64,000 nucleotides of DNA from an uncultured Eudoraea sp. (lineage in GTDB: Bacteria > Bacteroidota > Bacteroidia > Flavobacteriales > Flavobacteriaceae): positions 1 to 64,000 of the forward strand of contig CAMYIE010000013.1 of NCBI GenBank assembly GCA_947258405.1, in the 5' to 3' direction. Within the stretch, counting starts at the first letter, position 1. Every line of letters begins with the position of its first letter. The notes under the pieces were generated by a model that saw only the letters and a list, made by a program, of their open reading frames with translations, did not search any database and was not told where the DNA came from. Shown here one piece after another: positions 37,753 to 46,873 of the stretch. A program made the translations under genes and the position numbers.

Positions 37753-39465
37753 ATGAACAGCACAGGGTGGATCATATTCATATTAATCGTTCAGGTAATA
37801 CATTTTGCAGCCACGTGGAAGCTCTATGTCAAAGCAGGCAGAAAAGCATGGGAAGCTGCTGTCCCTATCTATAATGCCATTGTGCTGATGGAGATCATTG
37901 GCCGGCCTAAATGGTGGGTTATACTGCTGTTCATCCCGATCATCAATTTACTGATGTTCCCTGTTATATGGGTAGAAACGATCCGAAGCTATGGCAGGAA
38001 TTCACTGATTGAAACATGGCTGGTGATCTTAACACTTGGCTTCTATATCTTTTATGTGAGTTATGGGCTCGACGTTGAATATGTAAAAGACAGAAGCCTG
38101 CATCCACGTACAGCACTGGGTGAATGGGTGAGTTCGATTGTTTTTGCCGTAGTCGCGGCCACTCTGGTCCACACTTATTTCATGCAGCCCTATGTAATTC
38201 CTACCGGTTCACTCGAGCGCACGCTGAGAATCGGCGACTTACTTTTCGTCAGTAAATTTCATTTTGGCGCCCGCGCCCCGATGACAACGGTAGCCGCACC
38301 GATGGTTCACGACACCCTTCCCGTACTGGGAGTGAGATCGTACCTCAACACTCCACAACTACCCTACTTCCGATTACCAGGCTTTCAGAAAGTCAAGAAA
38401 AATGACATCGTAGTCTTTAGTTGGCCGGCGGATACCGTTCGTGTTTTCTTTAAAAAGGAAAAAGGGGTTAAAAAACCCATCGACAAAAAATCGAATTATG
38501 TTAAGCGCTGTGTAGGCGTGCCTGGCGATTCACTTGAAGTCCGGGATGGTGTGGTATACATAAATGGCCAGATATTAAAACTTTCGGACAGGGCTAAGCC
38601 ACAATACGACTATAAAGTATACGCTCAAAAAGGAGTCTCCTCCCGATTGCTTCGCACTGTTGGCGCCAGTGAATTTAACCGAACCTACCTGTCGGCCCCT
38701 TTAAACCAGGCCCAGATCAATGCTATAAGCCCCTATATTTTAGGTGGAGGACCTAATGAAAGAGGTGAACTGGAGATTATTACCGAAGCCGCCGGTATCC
38801 CTATGAAGGCGATTCGAAGTGCGGGACTATCGTTAAGAGAAGTAAGCGATAGGTTGAGAATGCTTCCACTTACCGATGCAATGGCCGAAGAGCTCAGAAA
38901 TAATAATGCTATCGATTCTGTGGTGATGCAAATTGAGCCCAGAGGCAAAAAAGGATATAATATTTTTCCACATCATCCAGCCTATAGTTGGAATAATGAT
39001 AATTTCGGTCCTATATACCTTCCCGCTGAGGGCGACAAAGTAGTTCTGAATACCAAAACACTTCCCCTTTATAAAAAGATCATCAGGGATTATGAAGGAA
39101 AAGAAATTAGTGTTAGTGGAAATCAGATCAGTATAAATGGTCAGGTAACCGAAACATATATCTTCGAGCAGGATTATTACTGGATGATGGGCGATAATCG
39201 ACATCATTCTGAAGATAGCAGGACCTGGGGGTATGTTCCTGAAAATCATGTAGTGGGTAAACCGGTGTTTATTTGGTTAAGCTTCGACAATTTCAACGAA
39301 GGCATTGCCAACTGGCGACCAAGATGGGATAGGATATTTACTACTGTAGGGGGTGATGGGGAACCCCGATCATATTTCAAACATTTCCTGGTGGGGCTGG
39401 CCCTGCTGATAGGCCTGGATTATTTCAGGAAACGCCGAAAAAAGAAAAGAGCCACACATGAATAG
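37753..39465 (+). CDS. lepB: signal peptidase I, large Bacteroidota form
   Basis: A 570-residue inner-membrane protease that removes signal peptides. Residues 1-105 form four or so hydrophobic segments, similar to DUF5684. The transmembrane helix at about 124-142 is followed by MQPYVIPTGSLERTLRIGD, in which Ser153 is the likely nucleophile, and the general base is Lys251 in NYVKRCVGVPGDSL. Between boxes D and E there is a long insert (about 265-440), as is usual in this phylum. The family box GDNRHHSEDSRTWGYVP is near residue 478, and a further C-terminal helix follows. It lies 78 bp behind dapB. Confidence 0.92.
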   Translation: MNSTGWIIFILIVQVIHFAATWKLYVKAGRKAWEAAVPIYNAIVLMEIIGRPKWWVILLFIPIINLLMFPVIWVETIRSYGRNSLIETWLVILTLGFYIFYVSYGLDVEYVKDRSLHPRTALGEWVSSIVFAVVAATLVHTYFMQPYVIPTGSLERTLRIGDLLFVSKFHFGARAPMTTVAAPMVHDTLPVLGVRSYLNTPQLPYFRLPGFQKVKKNDIVVFSWPADTVRVFFKKEKGVKKPIDKKSNYVKRCVGVPGDSLEVRDGVVYINGQILKLSDRAKPQYDYKVYAQKGVSSRLLRTVGASEFNRTYLSAPLNQAQINAISPYILGGGPNERGELEIITEAAGIPMKAIRSAGLSLREVSDRLRMLPLTDAMAEELRNNNAIDSVVMQIEPRGKKGYNIFPHHPAYSWNNDNFGPIYLPAEGDKVVLNTKTLPLYKKIIRDYEGKEISVSGNQISINGQVTETYIFEQDYYWMMGDNRHHSEDSRTWGYVPENHVVGKPVFIWLSFDNFNEGIANWRPRWDRIFTTVGGDGEPRSYFKHFLVGLALLIGLDYFRKRRKKKRATHE

Positions 39466-39535
39466 TGATATGGGATATAACGAATTGATCTTGAGAGCCA
39501 ACGCGTATAGTTACAAAAAGATAAAAACTTCCTAG

Positions 39536-40168
39536 GTGAAATTCCTGCTCCATCCCACCTATTGCCCTGATATTATCACCGCGGCGGTAGCCGTACAAAA
39601 AGATATCTGCTGGGAGGTCTGGGATAATTATCAAAAGCAAACTTATCGGAATCGTTGCTATATCTGTACTGATCAGGGTAGGCATATGCTGAGTATCCCG
39701 ATTAAACATGCCGGTGGAGCGGAAGGACGCCAACTATACCGGGATGTCAGGCCCGACAATCAGTACCCATGGCAGCGTCTGCACTGGAGAAGCTTGGAGA
39801 CGGCCTACAGATCCTCTCCTTTTTTTGAGTTTTTTGAAGAAGATTTCGCTCCTTTATTTCATCGAAAATTTGACTTTTTACTGGATTTTAATTTCCAGAC
39901 TATCGAGACTATCACCCAATGCCTCGACCAGGATAATAAAACAGAACAAACGACACATTTTCAAAAGGAAACAGATTCGATGATCGATGCACGTTTTTTG
40001 GTAAATGCTAAAGCTCAACCCCCGTCACCACAAAGCACATACACCCAGGTATTTCAGGACAAGCACGGCTTTGTTTCAGGCCTTAGTGTACTCGATCTGA
40101 TCTTTAATGAAGGTAATTCTGCACTAGACTATTTACAGAATATCAATCTGAATTTCTCGCATGCTTAG
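39536..40168 (+). CDS. WbqC-family protein
   Basis: 210 residues, starting with GTG at 39536. Family features are the N-terminal KFLLHPTYCPDIITAAVAVQK, WDNYQKQTYRNRCYI, LSIPIKHAGGAEGRQLYRDVRPDN, WQRLHWRSLETAYRSSPFFEFF and the C-terminal FVSGLSVLDLIFNEG. WbqC proteins are often in polysaccharide loci and are thought to act on nucleotide-linked sugars or glycan precursors, but no reaction is well defined. Stop overlaps the next start by 8 bp. Confidence 0.88.
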   Translation: MKFLLHPTYCPDIITAAVAVQKDICWEVWDNYQKQTYRNRCYICTDQGRHMLSIPIKHAGGAEGRQLYRDVRPDNQYPWQRLHWRSLETAYRSSPFFEFFEEDFAPLFHRKFDFLLDFNFQTIETITQCLDQDNKTEQTTHFQKETDSMIDARFLVNAKAQPPSPQSTYTQVFQDKHGFVSGLSVLDLIFNEGNSALDYLQNINLNFSHA

Positions 40169-40475
40169 GATCGTACTTCATTACGGTATACATTTCGTAC
40201 TCCCTGTATTGATAGGATTCCTCTTTTTCAAGAAAAATCGAGCCTGGATAATAATCATCCTTCTATCGGGTATATTAATCGACCTTGACCATCTTCTGGC
40301 CACTCCTATTTTCGATCCTATGCGTTGTAGTATAGGGTTTCATCCTCTGCACAGCTATGCTGCGATTTCGGGCTACCTGGTATTGACCATAATAAAGAAA
40401 ACACGAATAATCGGGTTGGCATTGCTGATTCATATTCTTGCCGATTGGGTGGATTGCATGTTTATAAATGGCTGA
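40161..40475 (+). CDS. DUF6122 small membrane protein
   Basis: 104 residues, mostly three to four hydrophobic helices. Conserved-looking signature: HYGIHFVLPVLIGFLFF, then LIDLDHLLATPIFDPMRCSIGFHPLHSY, with Asp and His residues that could bind metal, and HILADWVDCMF at the end. This pattern (IDLDHL ... HPLHS ... H..AD..D) is reminiscent of membrane-bound metal-dependent hydrolases such as YdjM. Coupled to the WbqC gene by overlap. Enzymatic activity is inference. Confidence 0.75.
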   Translation: MLRIVLHYGIHFVLPVLIGFLFFKKNRAWIIIILLSGILIDLDHLLATPIFDPMRCSIGFHPLHSYAAISGYLVLTIIKKTRIIGLALLIHILADWVDCMFING

Positions 40476-40500
40476 AAATTGTCTGGTAAAGCGAAATTTC

Positions 40501-41379
40501 CTAGTCTTCTTTCCCTGCTTTGAATAAGAAGTCCTTTTCGGCTTTTGACAAGCTCTCATAACCAGATTTACTGATCTTGTCGAGTATTCCGTCTATTTTC
40601 CTCTGCTTTGCTTCTTTGTCGAAATCCCTGTTTGCTGTTCGACTGGCCGACCTGGTCTTCCGATAAACCGTCTTCATGGGTGCCTTTTTTTCCCGCTTCT
40701 TGAAAATATTGGCGAGTCCATCGGTAAACTTGGAAAATCCCTCTCCGATATCTCTGCCTTTTATCAGTTGCCGGGCATAGATATAACCCAGTAATGCGCC
40801 TCCCAAATGTGCCAAATGGCCACCTGCGTTCCCACTAACGGGGATTTGAACCAGATCGATGAGCACAAAAAAAGCTCCGATATACCAGAGTTTTACATTA
40901 AAGAAAAATAGTCTGACCTCCTGGTTAGGTATATAGGAACAGATAAAGATCAGTACTGCTGTAACACCGGCAGAGGCACCTATAAGTGCGGTCTGCATAC
41001 CGAGAAAAGCCGGAAAGATATTATAGCTGAGTAAAAAGGTTAGTCCTCCGAGGATCACGCCCAGGAAATAAACATTGATCAGTTTTTTAGGGCCGAAAAG
41101 GTTAAGGAATATTCTGCCGGAAAAATATAGCAGCACCATATTCCAGAATAAATGCCACAATCCACCGTGGAAGAACGAATAAGTTACAAGGGACCACGGC
41201 TGGGTCATGAAATTGAAAAAGTCTTTTGGCAGCTCAAACCATCGCAATATGTAATTAGACGACAGGCCCAACAAAAAGGTCAATAGACCATTTAGGATGT
41301 ATACCGCCGCATTGACGGCGATGAGCTTTTCGGCTATGCTAAGCCTGGCAAATTGATATTTTAAACCTCCAGAATTCAT
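40501..41379 (-). CDS. rhomboid-family intramembrane serine protease (second copy)
   Basis: 292 residues. A six-helix rhomboid core (residues 15-215) with the early FFHGGLWHLFWNMVLLYFSG (HxxxN region), the Ser motif GASAGVTAVL near residue 136 and the His in HLAHLGGALLGYIYARQ. About 75 cytosolic residues rich in Lys and Arg follow, ending KAEKDFLFKAGKED. It is adjacent to a second rhomboid gene with no gap. Both catalytic residues are present, so activity is expected; substrates unknown. Confidence 0.9.
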   Translation of the reverse strand: MNSGGLKYQFARLSIAEKLIAVNAAVYILNGLLTFLLGLSSNYILRWFELPKDFFNFMTQPWSLVTYSFFHGGLWHLFWNMVLLYFSGRIFLNLFGPKKLINVYFLGVILGGLTFLLSYNIFPAFLGMQTALIGASAGVTAVLIFICSYIPNQEVRLFFFNVKLWYIGAFFVLIDLVQIPVSGNAGGHLAHLGGALLGYIYARQLIKGRDIGEGFSKFTDGLANIFKKREKKAPMKTVYRKTRSASRTANRDFDKEAKQRKIDGILDKISKSGYESLSKAEKDFLFKAGKED

Positions 41380-42126
41380 TTATTGATCCCATCTGTTTTT
41401 GTTGAACTGGCTCTTTTTCCAGTACCACATCATGATAAATCCAAAGAGTGCGCCACCCACGTGGGCAAAATGGGCGATACCGCTTCCAAAGATAGGATAA
41501 CCGGTAACACCGGAGAACAAATCGAGCCCCACTAATACCGGAATAAAATATTTCGCCTTAATGGGCACCGGAAGGAAAATAAGAAACAGCTCGCTGTTGG
41601 GATACGACATCCCAAAGGCGACAAGGATACCGTAAATAGCCCCGGAAGCTCCTACGGCAGGGGTATTATAAGCCCCCAAAAAATTATCGATCGTACTTTG
41701 GGAGGCAAGGTTATACCAATCGGGCATGTATTTACCTTGTGAAACTATTCCTATGACTGTTTTTTCATCGATTCCTGAGGCGACAAGGGCTTCCATCCCC
41801 TGACTGAAATAATAGTAATTCACCCCGGTATGGATCAGCGCGGCACCAAGGCCAGCCGAGAAATAAAAGAACAGGAATTTATTCCTGCCCCAAATGCGTT
41901 CCAGTGGTGTTCCAAAGGCCCATAAAGCATACATATTAAAAAGGATATGCATAAACCCGCCATGCATAAACATATGTGAAATAATCTGCCATAAGGCAAA
42001 ATTTTCATTCTTGGGAAACCAGAGCGAAAACCACTCGTACATCTGATCCCCATATAGATTTGTGGCTACAAAAAACAGAATATTGATGATCAGAAGATGC
42101 TTTATAGCATCGGTGAGTCGGCCCAT
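41380..42126 (-). CDS. rhomboid-family intramembrane serine protease (first copy)
   Basis: 248 residues, close to a minimal rhomboid. Motifs: FMHGGFMHILFNMYALWAFG, the catalytic Ser in VGASGAIYGILVAFGMSYP and the catalytic His in AHFAHVGGALFGFIMMW. It has an unusually long loop between helices, with a hydrophilic stretch around YYYFSQGMEALVASGIDEK. It sits directly between mutL and the second rhomboid with one-base spacing, so the three genes form an operon. The pair shares the same architecture but differs in C-terminal tail. Confidence 0.91.
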   Translation of the reverse strand: MGRLTDAIKHLLIINILFFVATNLYGDQMYEWFSLWFPKNENFALWQIISHMFMHGGFMHILFNMYALWAFGTPLERIWGRNKFLFFYFSAGLGAALIHTGVNYYYFSQGMEALVASGIDEKTVIGIVSQGKYMPDWYNLASQSTIDNFLGAYNTPAVGASGAIYGILVAFGMSYPNSELFLIFLPVPIKAKYFIPVLVGLDLFSGVTGYPIFGSGIAHFAHVGGALFGFIMMWYWKKSQFNKNRWDQ

Positions 42127-43968
42127 TTAAATAAATTTATGTTCAATATCTTTTTCCTTGATTGTAATAAATATCGGTTTATTAAACGGAGACCGGTCTA
42201 TTTCCTTACACGCAAAAAGATCGTTAACCAGTGCCAGTTGTGAAGTAGGTTCCATAGTTTCCCCTGATCTGACCGCCATGGTTTTACACAGAGACTTGGC
42301 AAGCATATCGGCTTGAGAAACCATTTCAGGGCCGGTTTTGAGCAGATAATCCGCAAGAAGACTATCGAGTACAATGCCTACTTCATCTTCCTTAACAAAG
42401 GGTGGTATCCCTTTGATTTCGACCTGATCTGCTTCCCATTGTTCGAAAGAAAACCCAAGAGTGCCCAGACATTCTTCCATTTCATGAAGCATTTTTATTT
42501 CCGACTTGTTGTATGAAAAAACCAGTGGGAAGAGTAATTGCTGACTTACGGTCTCTCTAAGGGTAAGGCTTTTTAGTAACTGCTCGTACAATACTCTTTG
42601 ATGCGCCCGGTGTTGATCGATCACCAGCAAGCCAGATTTAATTGTAACCAAGATATATTTACGTCCTAATTGCAGGGTGGTCACCATCGATCCGGCGGAT
42701 ATATCGAAAAGTTCACCAGTCTCGCCCGGCTCCTCTTCAAAATTCATCCGGCTCATTTCTTCGGTATCGCCTAAACCCGACTCGAGACCTACATAGTGTT
42801 CCTCCCAGCCTAAGTTCTTGTGCCCACCACCTGATACCCTTCCCAATTGTCCTGCCTTTGCCTGGAAAGGATTAAAACTGGAATCGAAGCTTATTTCCGG
42901 TTTATTTGGGGTTCTATTCCTGAAATGATAAGGTGTCTGTAGGTTGGGGTCACTGTCAAAATCTATTGCAGGTGCGACGTTAAATTGCCCAAGGCTATGT
43001 TTAACCGCCGATCTCAATATGGCATATAAGGTGTGTTCGTCCTCAAATTTGATTTCCGTTTTCGTAGGATGAATATTAATGTCAATAGAGGCCGGATCAA
43101 CTTCCATAAAGAGAAAGTAACCCGGAATATGGTCTGATCTGATTAATCCTTCGAATGCCGAAATCATGGCATGATGGAGATAGGAGCTTTTGATAAAGCG
43201 ATTATTGACAAAGAAGAATTGCTCTCCCCTGCTCTTTTTAGCAAATTCAGGTTTACAGATAAAGCCCGAAATCCTGATCTGTGGTGTTTCCTCCTCTACA
43301 GGCACCAGTTTTTCATTAGTCTTACGTCCAAAAACCTGTACGATCCTTTTACGGGTCTCGCTTTTTGAAAGCTTAAACAACGGACTCCCGTTGCTATAGT
43401 ACACAAATTCGACCCCCGGATGGGCCAATGCCACCCTTTGAAACTCATCGGTGATATGACGAAGTTCTACCTGGTTGGATTTTAGAAAATTACGCCTGGC
43501 CGGAATGTTATAAAAAAGGTTCTTTACGGCGATGGAAGTACCCGTTGCAACCGCCGCGAATTCCTGCGAAATAACCTTGCTTCCCTCTATCCTGATCTCC
43601 GTACCGAGTTCTTCTTCTTTCAAACGAGTATGCATTTCGATATGCGCAATGGCAGCAATGGAAGCCAGGGCCTCCCCCCTGAATCCTTTTGTTTGTATAC
43701 GGAATAGGTCTTCTGCCTGTGAAATCTTCGAAGTGGCATGGCGTTCGAAACTAAGCCGTGCATCGGTAGTGCTCATCCCTGAACCATTGTCGACCACCTG
43801 AATAAGGGTTTTACCACCATCTTTTACAATGAGCTTAATCGACGTAGCACCCGAATCAATCGAATTTTCAAGTAATTCCTTCACTACAGAGGCCGGTCGC
43901 TGCACCACTTCGCCTGCGGCGATCTGATTGGCCACATGATCTGGCAATAATTGAATTATATCTGCCAT
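42127..43968 (-). CDS. mutL: DNA mismatch repair protein MutL
   Basis: Links MutS mismatch recognition to strand removal. 613 residues. N-terminal GHKL ATPase domain: IAAGEVVQRPASVVKELLENSIDSGAT, VVDNGSGMSTTDA, and TKGFRGEALASIAAIAH. The C-terminal dimer domain starts about residue 430. The nuclease motif DQHAx2Ex4E of endonuclease-active MutL is here DQHRAHQRVLYE (451-462), with Arg for Ala and Gln for the first Glu; the usual CPHGRP near the end is SPFNKP (593-598). It may therefore lack nicking activity. It starts just after the small membrane protein gene (43968 shared base). Confidence 0.94.
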   Translation of the reverse strand: MADIIQLLPDHVANQIAAGEVVQRPASVVKELLENSIDSGATSIKLIVKDGGKTLIQVVDNGSGMSTTDARLSFERHATSKISQAEDLFRIQTKGFRGEALASIAAIAHIEMHTRLKEEELGTEIRIEGSKVISQEFAAVATGTSIAVKNLFYNIPARRNFLKSNQVELRHITDEFQRVALAHPGVEFVYYSNGSPLFKLSKSETRKRIVQVFGRKTNEKLVPVEEETPQIRISGFICKPEFAKKSRGEQFFFVNNRFIKSSYLHHAMISAFEGLIRSDHIPGYFLFMEVDPASIDINIHPTKTEIKFEDEHTLYAILRSAVKHSLGQFNVAPAIDFDSDPNLQTPYHFRNRTPNKPEISFDSSFNPFQAKAGQLGRVSGGGHKNLGWEEHYVGLESGLGDTEEMSRMNFEEEPGETGELFDISAGSMVTTLQLGRKYILVTIKSGLLVIDQHRAHQRVLYEQLLKSLTLRETVSQQLLFPLVFSYNKSEIKMLHEMEECLGTLGFSFEQWEADQVEIKGIPPFVKEDEVGIVLDSLLADYLLKTGPEMVSQADMLAKSLCKTMAVRSGETMEPTSQLALVNDLFACKEIDRSPFNKPIFITIKEKDIEHKFI

Positions 43969-44255
43969 CAGCCTTTAAAGAATATGGAGAGATCAAAATC
44001 GATTATGTAGAGGAAGATAAATACCAGGACAGCGATGATTACGAGCATACGTAATTTCATGTTGGGATCACCGGATCTTTTCAGATCATCCATGGCACTA
44101 TTGAATTTACCCTTGAGGCCTCTCTGAGTGTCCACGGTCCGAAACTTATCGAGTTTTCGCTCTATTTTATATGGCGTACCCTCCCCTTTATCGTCGTAAA
44201 AACGTGGGGAGTAGCTAAATTTTTTATTCTTTCTAAGCCGTGTAAACTTCCTCAT
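43968..44255 (-). CDS. small membrane protein (often mislabelled riboflavin synthase beta)
   Basis: About 95 residues from the ATG at 44255; a longer frame would begin with a TTG inside the promoter box. A basic N-terminal half (RKFTRLRKNKKFSYSPRFYDDKGEG) is followed by one C-terminal helix (LRMLVIIAVLVFIFLYII). It has no lumazine-synthase or riboflavin-synthase feature, although similar proteins carry that label. It leads the mutL-rhomboid operon. Function unknown. Confidence 0.72.
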   Translation of the reverse strand: MRKFTRLRKNKKFSYSPRFYDDKGEGTPYKIERKLDKFRTVDTQRGLKGKFNSAMDDLKRSGDPNMKLRMLVIIAVLVFIFLYIIDFDLSIFFKG

Positions 44256-44267
44256 GATAATGCCACT

Positions 44268-44299
44268 CAAAGTTACTTAAATTCACAAAACAGCACCAA
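44268..44299 (-). promoter_or_regulatory. promoter of the mutL-rhomboid operon
   Basis: On the minus strand TTG (44299-44297), 21 bp, TAACTTTG (44275-44268), an exact match to the Bacteroidota consensus. It is 12 bp upstream of the ATG at 44255. It also supports this start over an upstream TTG. Confidence 0.7.
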
Positions 44300-44445
44300 C
44301 ATCTATTCCCAAAAATTGTTAACAGCATCATTCTACAGAGCCTGATGATAACATGGCATCCACAATGTTTTCCTTTTTTAAAATACCCATTGATAATATT
44401 CGGATCAACGAAGAAAACTCCAAAGCTTTGTAGATAGAAGAAAAT

Positions 44446-44922
44446 CTATAAATGGGCCATTTGAATCGCTGCGATAGCCGCTTCCGTTCCTTTATTGCCA
44501 TGAACTCCCCCACTCCGATCTTTAGCCTGCTGCCAGTTATCGTCGGTAAGGACACAGAATATTACAGGAGTATCAGAAAGTACATTAAGGTCTTTTATAC
44601 CTTGAGCCGCAGCCTCACAAACAAAATCGAAATGGCTGGTCTCACCGCGAATAACACTGCCAATGGCAATAACTGCATCGGGCTTGCTGTCGGCTATTAG
44701 CTTCTTGCATCCAAAAACCAATTCAAAGCTACCAGGCACATTCCGCCTTATTATATTCTCGGCCATTGCCCCACACTCTACCAAAGTGCCATAAGCACCA
44801 TCGTAAAGGGCTTCTGTAATTTCACCATTCCATTGAGAGACCACCAGGCCAATCTTAAGCTCAGATGCATTCGGTATTTCCTCCCTGTTGTACTGGGACA
44901 GGTTTTTACCCACAGTAGCCAT
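44446..44922 (-). CDS. ribH: 6,7-dimethyl-8-ribityllumazine synthase
   Basis: Condenses the ribulose-derived 4-carbon unit with the pyrimidine to form lumazine, the penultimate step of riboflavin synthesis. 158 residues: LKIGLVVSQWNGEIT at residue 20, RNVPGSFELVFGCKKL, VIAIGSVIRGETSHFDFVCEAAAQGI with the catalytic His, and FCVLTDDNWQQAKDRSGG. Follows the TPR gene without any gap (stop and start codons abut). Confidence 0.95.
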   Translation of the reverse strand: MATVGKNLSQYNREEIPNASELKIGLVVSQWNGEITEALYDGAYGTLVECGAMAENIIRRNVPGSFELVFGCKKLIADSKPDAVIAIGSVIRGETSHFDFVCEAAAQGIKDLNVLSDTPVIFCVLTDDNWQQAKDRSGGVHGNKGTEAAIAAIQMAHL

Positions 44923-45690
44923 TTACTGCTGATTTTTGGCCATTCCGATAAACACATCGATATTGGCAGCCTCATCAGACTCTGGAAAATCGTCTTTGAT
45001 GCGCTGGAAATACCCCAGTGCTTTATCCTTCTGATCGAGATCCATAGCGGTTAGCCCGGCCTTATAAAGGAATTTAGGAGTGGTGTAGTTATTAGCATTG
45101 TGATCTGACGCCTGTTCGTAATACGACAGGGCCTCTTCGGGCTGCCCCAATTGCACAAAAGCATCGCCAATGCCTCCTTTGGCAAGGGCACCCAGCATAA
45201 GGTCGTCCGAGGAAAAACTTTCAAGATGATCGATAGCATCCTCGTACTGCTGCAAATTCAGATAGGCCATTCCCGCCGAATAATGGGCAAGATTCGCTGC
45301 CTTCGTCCCGTTGTATTCGTCGATGATATCGAGAAAACCATATTTTCCTTCTGCACCATTTAGCGCCAGGTTATAAAGAGAATCCTGGGCGGTGGGGCTG
45401 TTTACCGCCTGTGCAAAATATTGCTGAGGATAAAACATTTCATTGGAGGCGCTTTGTTCCTTCGGGTTTTGAACAAACTGGATGTAGGCCAGATAGCCTA
45501 AAACCGCTACGGCAACCACTCCGATGACACCAATAATGTAGTTTTGATTTCTGGAAACCCATTGCTCCGATTTAGAAGCGCTTTCGTCCAAGGTGCTAAA
45601 AACCTCGGCCGTTGTGCTTTGCTCCAGTTCCTTATCTCTTCGTTCAGCTTTCGATTTTGGTTTATAACCCCTCTTTTTATATGTCGCCAT
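44923..45690 (-). CDS. TPR-repeat membrane protein (YfgM-like)
   Basis: 255 residues. A basic, charged cytosolic head of about 50 residues, one membrane helix (about 51-70: YIIGVIGVVAVAVLGYLAYI), then three or so TPR motifs in the periplasmic part, such as AHYSAGMAYLNLQQYEDAIDHLESF and GDAFVQLGQPEEALSYYEQA. The topology is like E. coli YfgM, an ancillary chaperone partner of the secretion machinery. It heads the unit with ribH, behind the -7 box at 45711-45718. Confidence 0.82.
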   Translation of the reverse strand: MATYKKRGYKPKSKAERRDKELEQSTTAEVFSTLDESASKSEQWVSRNQNYIIGVIGVVAVAVLGYLAYIQFVQNPKEQSASNEMFYPQQYFAQAVNSPTAQDSLYNLALNGAEGKYGFLDIIDEYNGTKAANLAHYSAGMAYLNLQQYEDAIDHLESFSSDDLMLGALAKGGIGDAFVQLGQPEEALSYYEQASDHNANNYTTPKFLYKAGLTAMDLDQKDKALGYFQRIKDDFPESDEAANIDVFIGMAKNQQ

Positions 45691-45710
45691 TTTTTAAATT
45701 ATTGGTCGCG

Positions 45711-45718
45711 CAAAAATA
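45711..45718 (-). promoter_or_regulatory. -7 box of the TPR-ribH operon
   Basis: Plus-strand CAAAAATA reads TATTTTTG, an exact TAnnTTTG on the minus strand, 20 bp before the ATG at 45690. No convincing -33 TTG. For the divergent recF gene only imperfect boxes are visible (TATTTTTC near 45754-45761 and a seven-base TATTTTG ending at 45770). Confidence 0.5.
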
Positions 45719-45792
45719 AAATTTTATCCGCATACAGAGCCCATAATATTTGTTATTTTTCGATATTTTGCACCTTCTTTACGCATTGATGA

Positions 45793-46872
45793 ATGTTTCT
45801 ACAGAAATTATCCCTTGTCAATTATAAAAATTTTGATTCACAGGATTTTGAGTTCGACCGCAAAATCAACTGTGTTGTAGGCGACAATGGTGTTGGCAAA
45901 ACCAACGTTATGGATGCCATATACCATCTTTGTTTTGGCAAGAGCTACTTTAATCCGGTAAGTTCACAGAACATAAAGCACGGTGAGGAATTCTTTGTAA
46001 TTGAAGGTCTTTTCAACTTGAAAGACAGGGAAGAGAAGGTGGTTTGCAGTTTAAAAAGAGGGCTTCCAAAAGTCATCAAGCGCAATGACAAGGCATACGA
46101 ACGCATTAGCGACCATATAGGACTGCTGCCCTTGGTGATTATCTCTCCGGCAGACCGCGATCTTATAACAGAGGGTAGCGATACCCGAAGAAAATTTATG
46201 GATGGGGTAATTTCCCAGTCAGACAAAAACTATCTCAGGTCTTTGCTCAACTACAACAAAGTGTTAAGTCAGCGGAATGCTCTATTGAAGTATTTTGCAT
46301 TGAACAATACCTTTAGCGACCGTACCATTGATGTGTATAATGAACAACTACACAGCTACGGCAACCAGATTTACGAGAGCAGACTTGGTTTTATGGAAGC
46401 TCTTGTCCCTATTTTCCAGGAAAAGTATGAGACTATTTCCGGAGGAAACGAGGTTGTAGGTCTTGATTATCAAAGCAGCCTGAAAGACCAGCCGCTGATC
46501 GATTTACTAAAAGATTCGCTCCAGAAAGATCGTATGTTAGGGCATACCAGTGTGGGGATTCATCGGGATGACCTGCTGTTTAAGATCGCCTCACATCCTG
46601 TAAAGAAATTTGGAAGTCAGGGCCAACAGAAGTCATTTCTAATCGCCCTTAAACTCGCTCAATTCGATTTTATAAAAAAGCAATCGGGAACCACACCGAT
46701 CCTCATTCTCGATGATATTTTCGACAAGCTCGATGAAAGCAGGGTGGCACATATTGTTAAAATGGTAGACGATGATCACTTCGGGCAGATTTTCCTCAGC
46801 GATACACATGCCGAACGAACGGAACATATCGTAGCACAAATACATCAAACCTATAAAATTTATACTCTCTGA
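45793..46872 (+). CDS. recF: DNA replication and repair protein RecF
   Basis: SMC-like ATPase that loads RecA at gapped DNA with RecO/RecR. 359 residues: [11 protein letters not shown] at the start, Walker [19 protein letters not shown], the signature region [18 protein letters not shown] and Walker [17 protein letters not shown]. No dnaA or dnaN is next to it, unlike in many other phyla. It ends 1 bp before a lipoprotein gene in the same direction. Confidence 0.94.
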   Translation: MFLQKLSLVNYKNFDSQDFEFDRKINCVVGDNGVGKTNVMDAIYHLCFGKSYFNPVSSQNIKHGEEFFVIEGLFNLKDREEKVVCSLKRGLPKVIKRNDKAYERISDHIGLLPLVIISPADRDLITEGSDTRRKFMDGVISQSDKNYLRSLLNYNKVLSQRNALLKYFALNNTFSDRTIDVYNEQLHSYGNQIYESRLGFMEALVPIFQEKYETISGGNEVVGLDYQSSLKDQPLIDLLKDSLQKDRMLGHTSVGIHRDDLLFKIASHPVKKFGSQGQQKSFLIALKLAQFDFIKKQSGTTPILILDDIFDKLDESRVAHIVKMVDDDHFGQIFLSDTHAERTEHIVAQIHQTYKIYTL

Positions 46873-46873
46873 T

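Noticed and set aside
43968-44255. Riboflavin synthase subunit beta label for the small protein
   Set aside because: It is too short, has one membrane helix and none of the lumazine synthase motifs; the true ribH is next door.
44421-44430. CAAAGCTTTG palindrome after ribH
   Set aside because: A lone 10-bp palindrome without spacing, loop or promoter context; expected by chance.
44328-44555. 75-residue minus-strand frame between the small membrane protein and ribH
   Set aside because: It overlaps the ribH 3' end in another frame and shows no domain or promoter.
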